NCBI RefSeq assembly: GCF_013337115.1
Contig: NZ_SGWE01000003.1
Coordinates: 30,092 to 94,091 of the forward strand
Direction: 5' to 3'
From: Deinococcus sp. JMULE3
GTDB lineage: Bacteria > Deinococcota > Deinococci > Deinococcales > Deinococcaceae
Length of the DNA stretch: 64,000 nt
Numbering within the stretch: the stretch's first letter is position 1; each line of letters begins with the position of its first letter. Shown here piece after piece: positions 59,550 through 64,000 of the stretch. A program made the translations under genes and the position numbers. The notes under the pieces are model-generated. The model worked only from the letters and a program-made list of their open reading frames with translations. It had not been told where the DNA came from and ran no database searches.

Positions 59550-59899
59550 ATGAAAGGATTTGTCAGTGTCTTCGTTCTTTTGGCCCTGTCGTGGGGTGGG
59601 GGGCAGTCGCGCAGGCGCAAGCTGGAGACGCGGCTTCGAGTGCTCCAGCAGGAGCTTTGGTTGGGGCAAACCTGCCGGAGGTGAGCGTCTCCACCACTGG
59701 CAGCGCCGCGTCCACCCCGGTGTCCGCTGATGCTGCTTGGGCAGCCCTCGTAGAGGAAAACGCTGGTGAGGCGGAACCGCAGGACCTTTTGGATTGTTTC
59801 TTGAGATGCTCACTGCTGTGCCCACGTGCAGTTTCGCCGCCGCTTGTTGCCGCGTGCTACATTGCTTGTACGGCAGTGTGCGAGGCCAACAGTCAATAG
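59550..59899 (+). pseudogene. secreted six-cysteine peptide gene with a G-tract frameshift
   Basis: ATG 59550 has GGGAG upstream and starts a signal peptide (MKGFVSVFVLLALSWGGG). At a run of six G (59598-59603) the frame is lost; with seven G it would continue as AVAQAQA (signal cleavage) and a mature chain of about 90 residues ending in DCFLRCSLLCP and ACYIACTAVCEANSQ. The six cysteines are spaced C-x3-C-x3-C-x11-C-x3-C-x3-C, a symmetric helical-hairpin pattern. Read literally, the ATG frame stops at 59685. Could be a real mutation, a sequence error or slippage-controlled expression. Possibly a bacteriocin-like or redox-linked peptide. Confidence 0.6.
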
Positions 59900-59963
59900 C
59901 TTTGGATGAGTAACTTGAGGGGCCTCTCGTGCCCCTCAAAAAATATTGAGGCGGTGGGCGACA

Positions 59964-60458
59964 ATGCAAATCAACCCAACTGAGTTCTTGGTTCCTGGAG
60001 AGTTCGTTTTCCAGATGGCGACTGGACAGGAATTGCACCGAAAAGTCTCTCAAATTGATGACCAACGATTCGAGGTCATTAGTTCAATGGGCGACTCCGA
60101 AGCCGGAGAAACCAAAGAAGTGTATTTGGTGGCCCCGGACGGAATTTACTGCCACGGAGCCCAGATTCCTCGCAGTGAGAATGGCGACGATGTGCGATCG
60201 TCTAGCCCTGTCCTTGAGTTGCCAGCAGCAGCTGAGCATGGTCAGACGGTTGCCAAGAGTGACCGATTAGAAGATGGGCAACTGTCGCTCTTAGACGTGA
60301 CGAAGTGGGAAGAACGGCCGTGTTACGTAGTTCGTACGGCTACAGATGCGATCACTTTCGACCGCTGGTGGGTTGCTGGGCTCGGAATCGTACGCGAGCG
60401 TTTCGAGTGGCCCCAGGAAGCGATTGTCAATGAGTGGGAGCTTGTTCGGCGGAAGTGA
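59964..60458 (+). CDS. hypothetical cargo protein (164 aa)
   Basis: ATG 59964 (MQINPTEFLVPGEFVFQMAT); an in-frame ATG at 59946 is possible. Beta-rich throughout (ELHRKVSQIDDQRFEVISSM, then RPCYVVRTATDAITFDRWWV), no signal peptide or membrane segment. Resembles small single-domain lipocalin- or beta-barrel-like proteins only in secondary structure. Third cargo gene of the composite transposon, same direction as the two before it. Confidence 0.65.
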   Translation: MQINPTEFLVPGEFVFQMATGQELHRKVSQIDDQRFEVISSMGDSEAGETKEVYLVAPDGIYCHGAQIPRSENGDDVRSSSPVLELPAAAEHGQTVAKSDRLEDGQLSLLDVTKWEERPCYVVRTATDAITFDRWWVAGLGIVRERFEWPQEAIVNEWELVRRK

Positions 60459-60643
60459 GGTCGTGGGCCGCTTCGGCTCAAACATTCGGGGTAAATAATG
60501 CACCCACGCTGTGCGGAAGGCTCGATCACGCGCAAGACGCTCTGGCCGGACCACCCTTACTGGGGCACGCGTTTGAGCGCCAGACGCTGGAGGCGAAGCG
60601 ACAGTTGGTGAATTGTTGGAGTGTCTCATTGCAATTGACGGCG

Positions 60644-60680
60644 AAGAGGGCCCCCGGTGTGGGGGCCCTCTCTTATTTAT
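60644..60680 (+). terminator. Rho-independent terminator of the cargo operon
   Basis: AAGAGGGCCCCC-GGTGT-GGGGGCCCTCTCTT, a 12-bp stem with a five-base loop followed by TCTTATTTATT. A classic strong terminator closing the cargo transcription unit. Confidence 0.85.
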
Positions 60681-60927
60681 TCCGGTATGAGCGAGCGACG
60701 GAAGACCGAGTTGGGAAGTACTCCGTGTATGGCGAATCTTCAGCTTGACCCATCAACCACCGCAAGAACGGCGTTTGTGTGCCCAGCAGCTTCTCACCGC
60801 AAACGAGCTAGTTCCAAAAAGGCCCGCCCAAGTGCCCAGCGTTTCCGAAAGTACGGTGTCCACCGGCAAACAGCGCCTGTGAGAGCGAGGGGCTTCCAGT
60901 CCACCCGAGCTCCTAAGTGTCAACGAC
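60681..60927. other. cargo segment without a clear gene
   Basis: About 250 bases between the terminator and IS copy 2. A short frame (from 60718, MANLQLDPSTTARTAFVC) has no ribosome-binding site and runs into the IS; probably non-coding. A 37-codon frame at 60498 upstream of the terminator is likewise unsupported. Confidence 0.35.
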
Positions 60928-62059
60928 CTGACTACCCTTCAAAACGCACAGTAGGCAGCAGAAAGTCGGCTCCTGTACGGTATTTCTGCGATGAAAACCC
61001 TTGGGAACCGACCACCTCACGATACCTTGCAGACCGCCTTGCGGTCTGCTTTCCCTGTGGACGCCCGCCGCCTCGTCGTCTTCACGGCACTGATCCTGGC
61101 GGTCATTCAGGCGCGCACCGTCGTCCTGTACAGCTTGAAGACACACGTCGCTCTCCCAGGCTCGTTGACGACTCGGTATCAGCGGCTCTGCCGGTTCGTC
61201 CAGTTCCCGTTTCCTGAGGCGCTGTTCCCCCGATTCGCCTTGTCCTTTCTCCCGCCCGGCCCAGTCGACCTCATTCTCGACCGCACCAACTGGAAACTTG
61301 GACAGCAGGACGTCAATATTGTCCTGCTCTCTGCCGTGTGGAACGGGTTCAGTTTGCCGCTGATGTGGACACTGCTCCCGCACGGGGGGGCCAGTCGTTC
61401 CTGTGTCCGGGAAGCGCTCGTGGAGCGCTTCCTGAAGCTCTGCCCAGATCGGGAGATCCGGTGCCTGCTCGCGGATCGTGAATTCATTGGGCAGCACTGG
61501 TTTCGATTCCTCGACCAGCACGGGATTGCGCCCTGCATTCGTCTCCCAGCTCGCGCTACGATCGGCGCGTACTGCATGCCGGTCTGGGCAGTCTTCAAGA
61601 ACCTTCAGGTGGGTGAAGTCAGGGTCTGGCATCGCCAGACCCGCATCTACGGTGTGAATCTGCGGGTGGCGGCCACGAAAAACGCAGCCGGTGAAATGCT
61701 GTACCTGGCGTATCGGGGCCGCGCCCTGCCGAACATGCGCCGGTATGCCCTGCGCTGGCAAACAGAGAATCTGCACGCCGCGTTGAAAACCAGAGGGTTC
61801 AACCTGGAAGATACGGGTCTGACACGCGCCGAACGAGTGTCTTCGCTCCTGACGGTCGTCAGCGTCGCCTTCATCTGGGCGTGCGTGACGGGCGAGGTCG
61901 TAGCACGTCGAACGGCGACCAAAGTAAAGAAACACGGACACCGTGCGGTGTCCGTGTTTCGACTCGGGCTTGATCATCTCCAAGATCTTCTGCTGCATCC
62001 GTCCGGCGCATCCTGGCGCGCCTTGAGCACACTCATGCCCCGTTTTGAGGGGTAGTCAG
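60928..62059 (+). mobile_element. IS4-family insertion sequence, copy 2
   Basis: 1132 bp with the same terminal repeats as copy 1 (CTGACTACCCTTCAAAACG at the left, complementary end at 62059). Same orientation as copy 1. It forms the right arm of the composite transposon. Confidence 0.9.
60991..62055 (+). CDS. IS4-family transposase, copy 2
   Basis: 354 residues, nearly identical to copy 1 with the same DDE and YREK residues. Valine replaces leucine near residue 112, arginine replaces histidine near 248, and lysine replaces arginine near 314. Intact, so either copy could mobilise the whole unit. Confidence 0.93.
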   Translation: MKTLGNRPPHDTLQTALRSAFPVDARRLVVFTALILAVIQARTVVLYSLKTHVALPGSLTTRYQRLCRFVQFPFPEALFPRFALSFLPPGPVDLILDRTNWKLGQQDVNIVLLSAVWNGFSLPLMWTLLPHGGASRSCVREALVERFLKLCPDREIRCLLADREFIGQHWFRFLDQHGIAPCIRLPARATIGAYCMPVWAVFKNLQVGEVRVWHRQTRIYGVNLRVAATKNAAGEMLYLAYRGRALPNMRRYALRWQTENLHAALKTRGFNLEDTGLTRAERVSSLLTVVSVAFIWACVTGEVVARRTATKVKKHGHRAVSVFRLGLDHLQDLLLHPSGASWRALSTLMPRFEG

Positions 62060-62068
62060 GGAAAGGCC
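62060..62068. repeat. 9-bp target duplication, right copy
   Basis: GGAAAGGCC directly after IS copy 2 and one base before the stop codon complement of the HEAT-like gene. Matches 57268-57276 exactly. Confidence 0.85.
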
Positions 62069-62557
62069 TCATCTCCGCCGCTCCTCGAGTAGCTCGCGTG
62101 CCAGCTCCGTCACAGCCTCGTCGTCATCCAAAGTCGCTTCCAAGAGCACGTCGTCGACGCTCACGTCTTTGATCATCGCAAGCGGAAGAAGTGCCGCTTG
62201 TTTGACACTCGACCCAGCTGGCGAGTGCAGCAGTTGTTGGAGGGCAAGGAGAGATGACGCGTCACCCCACCCCTCCAAAAGCCAGCACGCATGTATCTTC
62301 AAATCATCCGGGAAAGGTGCGATGAGCACCTCATTCAAGAAGGAGGTCGGGGCGTCCCCAACGATCATGCGACCGACATCCAGCGCCTCTTCCTGGTCCT
62401 GCCCTTGAGTTTCTTGCATGCGGCGCCAAGCGAGACTCAGCGCCTCCTGCCGAGACTTGTCGTCCAGAACCCGAACTTGAGTGATGAGGTGGCCGATATC
62501 GCCTTGACGACGAGCCGCGATGAGGTGTTCGACCAGTTTCGCGATGCCAGAATCCAC
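62069..62557 (-). CDS. HEAT-repeat-like protein (162 aa)
   Basis: GTG 62557. Wholly helical, with paired-helix repeats such as DDLKIHACWLLEGWGDASSL, LLALQQLLHSPAG, SVKQAALLPLAM and DDDEAVTELARELLEERR, typical of HEAT/armadillo scaffolds. Such small proteins mediate protein contacts, often as immunity-like or adaptor proteins. The transposon inserted right at its 3' end without changing the coding sequence visibly. No clear promoter seen. Confidence 0.7.
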   Translation of the reverse strand: MDSGIAKLVEHLIAARRQGDIGHLITQVRVLDDKSRQEALSLAWRRMQETQGQDQEEALDVGRMIVGDAPTSFLNEVLIAPFPDDLKIHACWLLEGWGDASSLLALQQLLHSPAGSSVKQAALLPLAMIKDVSVDDVLLEATLDDDEAVTELARELLEERRR

Positions 62558-62590
62558 CCTACTATTTTGCCTCCGATATCACGCCACCCC

Positions 62591-63396
62591 TCATGCAACA
62601 TGCCGCTCGAGGGCGCGAGCGCACAGCAATGTGCAAGCCAACAGATGAAGTCCGAAGAAGCGCTCAGCGTCACGCTCCCCGCGCCAACGAAGTCGCCTGA
62701 AGCCGTTGAACCAACTGAGCGTCCGTTCAACGACCCAACGGTGGCGGCCCAAACGCTCGCTCGACTCGATCCCCCGACGAGCGATGCGCGGTTGGATACC
62801 GCGGGCGCGGCAGGCTTGACGGCACCGTGCGGAATCGTATGCTTTGTCAGCGTGCACCTTATCGGGTCTTCGTTGTGGTCGTCCTCGCCGTCCAGTGCGT
62901 AGGGATGGAACGGCGTCCAGAAGAGTTTCGAACATCTTGCTGTCGTGGGTGTTTGCCCCCGAGAGCAGGACCGCGAGGGGAAGTCCCTACCGATCCACGA
63001 GGAGGTGACGTTTGGTCCCGAGTTTGCCGCGGTCGGTGGGGTTACGGCCGGTTAGATCCCCCCTTTTACGGCGCGGACGCTCGCCGAGTCGAGGGCGGCG
63101 CGGCTCCAATCCACACAACCCAAGGCTTGGAGTTGATGGAGGAGGACGTGATGCGCGGCCTGCCATACTCCGGCAATTTGCCAGTCACGCAAGCGTCGCC
63201 AGCACGTGACGCCGCTGGGAAAGCCATAGCCTTTGGGAAGAGCGTTCCAGCGAATGCCCTCCTTGAGGACATAGACGATCCCAGCCAGGGTCGCTCGAGG
63301 ACAAGCGAAGCGTCTGCCACCCTTGGGCTGTTCGACGGCAGGGAGGAGTGGCTCGACAAGCGCCCAGAGGCGGTCGGGGACGAGAGTTTCCACCAT
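62591..63396 (-). pseudogene. IS5-family (ISL2/IS427-like) transposase with -1 frameshift and an internal stop
   Basis: orfA starts at 63396 (MVETLVPDRLWALVEPLLPA) and ends SRAALDSASVRAVKGG at a run AAAAGGGGGG (63058-63067), a typical -1 slippery site. The -1 frame continues DLTGRNPTDRGKLGTKRHLL, then VDR followed by TAG (62987-62989) and GLPLAVLLSGANTHDSKMFE. The remainder (62591-62935) has ADKAYDSARC and RIARRGIESSERLGRHRWVV with the catalytic E. The amber codon breaks the fused transposase even if frameshifting works. No matching inverted repeat was found at the 62.58-kb end, so the element looks decayed. Confidence 0.8.
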
Positions 63397-63499
63397 CCGG
63401 CCACCCTACTCCCCGGCTGTGAAACAGAGTCTTAGTGTCCCTCAGATCTTGCACCTGAATAGGTAGTCAAAACGCGCTCCCAGAGGAGAGAACTAGAGT

Positions 63500-63634
63500 G
63501 TGAACGACATCAGACTTTCCGGGAAGCGCGCTCGTATTCTGGCAGATCACCTGCTCTCCGCCCCCCGCACGATCTACCAGCAGCGCAGCGTTGAGGCTGC
63601 GCTCGGCATGTTCCTTTATCTGGGGCGGTCCTAG
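63500..63634 (+). pseudogene. truncated transposase N-terminus (IS remnant)
   Basis: GTG 63500 with GAGGAGAG upstream encodes 44 residues (VNDIRLSGKRARILADHLLS, then APRTIYQQRSVEAALGMFLY). The end VEAALGMFLYLGRS then TAG looks like the first helices of a longer transposase that has been cut off. The family is uncertain. GAATAGGTAGTCAAAACGC at about 63457 may be its left end. It shows that this corner has received several elements. Confidence 0.45.
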
Positions 63635-63668
63635 ACGGGCTTGCCACATAGCCACGTGATCTCCTCAC

Positions 63669-64000
63669 TCACGGCACGACCGCCACGAAGTGCCGCGCGA
63701 AGTGCTCGGCGTTCACGGTGAAGTGGTGGCCGTCCACGTGCAGGAGCGCGGCGGGTTGCGCGGGGCCGCGTCCGGCGACGTGCGTGGCGTGCGCGACGTA
63801 GGTCGCGGTCGCGCCGGTCGTCGTGTCCCGCACCATGATGCCTGCCGGGGTGGGGGCGTTCCAGGGGACGAGGTGCATCGCCCCGCCCTCGAACACGTCG
63901 GGGAAGCCGTGGCCGCTGCTGGCGCCGAAGATGGCCAGCAGCTCCCAGAACAGGAAGGTGTGCAGGCCGTCCACGTCCGCCTCGGTCGGTCTGAGCAGCC
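63669..64000 (-). CDS. hypothetical protein, 5' end outside the window
   Basis: The frame is open from the right edge (LLRPTEADVDGLHTFLFWEL onwards) to the stop at 63669, at least 109 residues. It contains GGAMHLVPWNAPTPAGIMV and a histidine-rich C-terminus (LLHVDGHHFTVNAEHFARHF). No family recognised. A GTG at 63974 could be a start, but the upstream residues look like real coding sequence, so the gene is taken as partial. Confidence 0.55.
   Translation of the reverse strand, partial: LLRPTEADVDGLHTFLFWELLAIFGASSGHGFPDVFEGGAMHLVPWNAPTPAGIMVRDTTTGATATYVAHATHVAGRGPAQPAALLHVDGHHFTVNAEHFARHFVAVVP

Larger units (their letters stand above)
57277..62059. mobile_element. composite transposon (two IS4-family copies plus cargo), 4783 bp
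   Basis: Two 1132-bp IS4-family elements in the same orientation (57277-58408 and 60928-62059) bracket about 2.5 kb of cargo. The outer flanks are a perfect 9-bp duplication GGAAAGGCC, and the inner flanks do not match each other. The cargo holds a secreted double-thioredoxin protein, a secreted six-cysteine peptide gene with a G-tract frameshift, an unknown gene, and a terminator. Inserted immediately after the stop of the HEAT-like gene at 62069. Confidence 0.8.

Noticed and set aside
1..64000. CRISPR array or retron
   Set aside because: No regularly spaced repeats with unique spacers and no reverse transcriptase motif (YADD) were seen on either strand.

Overview
The window is GC-rich, densely packed DNA that looks like a Deinococcus chromosome or large replicon. 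The reasons are the base composition, repeated TANNNT -10 boxes placed 5-6 bases before an ATG (leaderless-type starts, well known in Deinococcus), and transposases of Deinococcus type. The genus is an inference. No rRNA, tRNA or CRISPR array was seen.

Layout. (1) 1-3545: plus-strand run of small phage-type genes, including a TGT/DpdA-like protein and a 58-residue zinc ribbon, closed by a strong hairpin. (2) 3557-4591: HU-family protein and a two-helix membrane protein. (3) 4657-17868: defence-like island with a large SF1 helicase, an HNH/AP2 endonuclease, an MmeI-like single-chain restriction-modification enzyme, an abortive-infection gene cut in two by an IS21-family element, an orphan gene, and a compact three-gene operon of unknown function behind a palindrome. 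(4) 18005-55769: late and packaging region of a long-tailed (siphovirus-like) prophage, almost all on the minus strand. In transcription order it has small DNA-associated genes, a ParB-methyltransferase fusion, a stand-alone ParB-like protein, a C5-cytosine methyltransferase, two TerS-like genes, terL, portal, protease/scaffold, capsid, connectors, major tail protein, tape measure, tail tip/fibre genes and an M15 endolysin cassette. A plus-strand lipoprotein 'moron' sits between two tail genes. (5) 55770-57276: an AT-rich island with a DUF4238 gene. (6) 57277-62059: a composite transposon made of two near-identical IS4-family copies with a 9-bp target duplication outside. Its cargo is a secreted double-thioredoxin protein, a secreted six-cysteine peptide gene with a G-tract frameshift, and an unknown gene. 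(7) 62069-64000: a HEAT-like gene, a decayed IS5-family element, a truncated transposase and a gene running off the edge.

How it fits together. The prophage has a complete-looking structural set, but terL carries a 5-bp insertion exactly in its Walker A motif, so the prophage as read should be unable to package DNA. No integrase, repressor or replication gene is in the window. The defence island is also partly dead (abi broken by IS21), while the R-M enzyme, helicase and three-gene operon look intact.

The best candidates for something undescribed are the thioredoxin plus six-cysteine-peptide pair carried by the composite transposon and the three-gene operon at 16002-17799.
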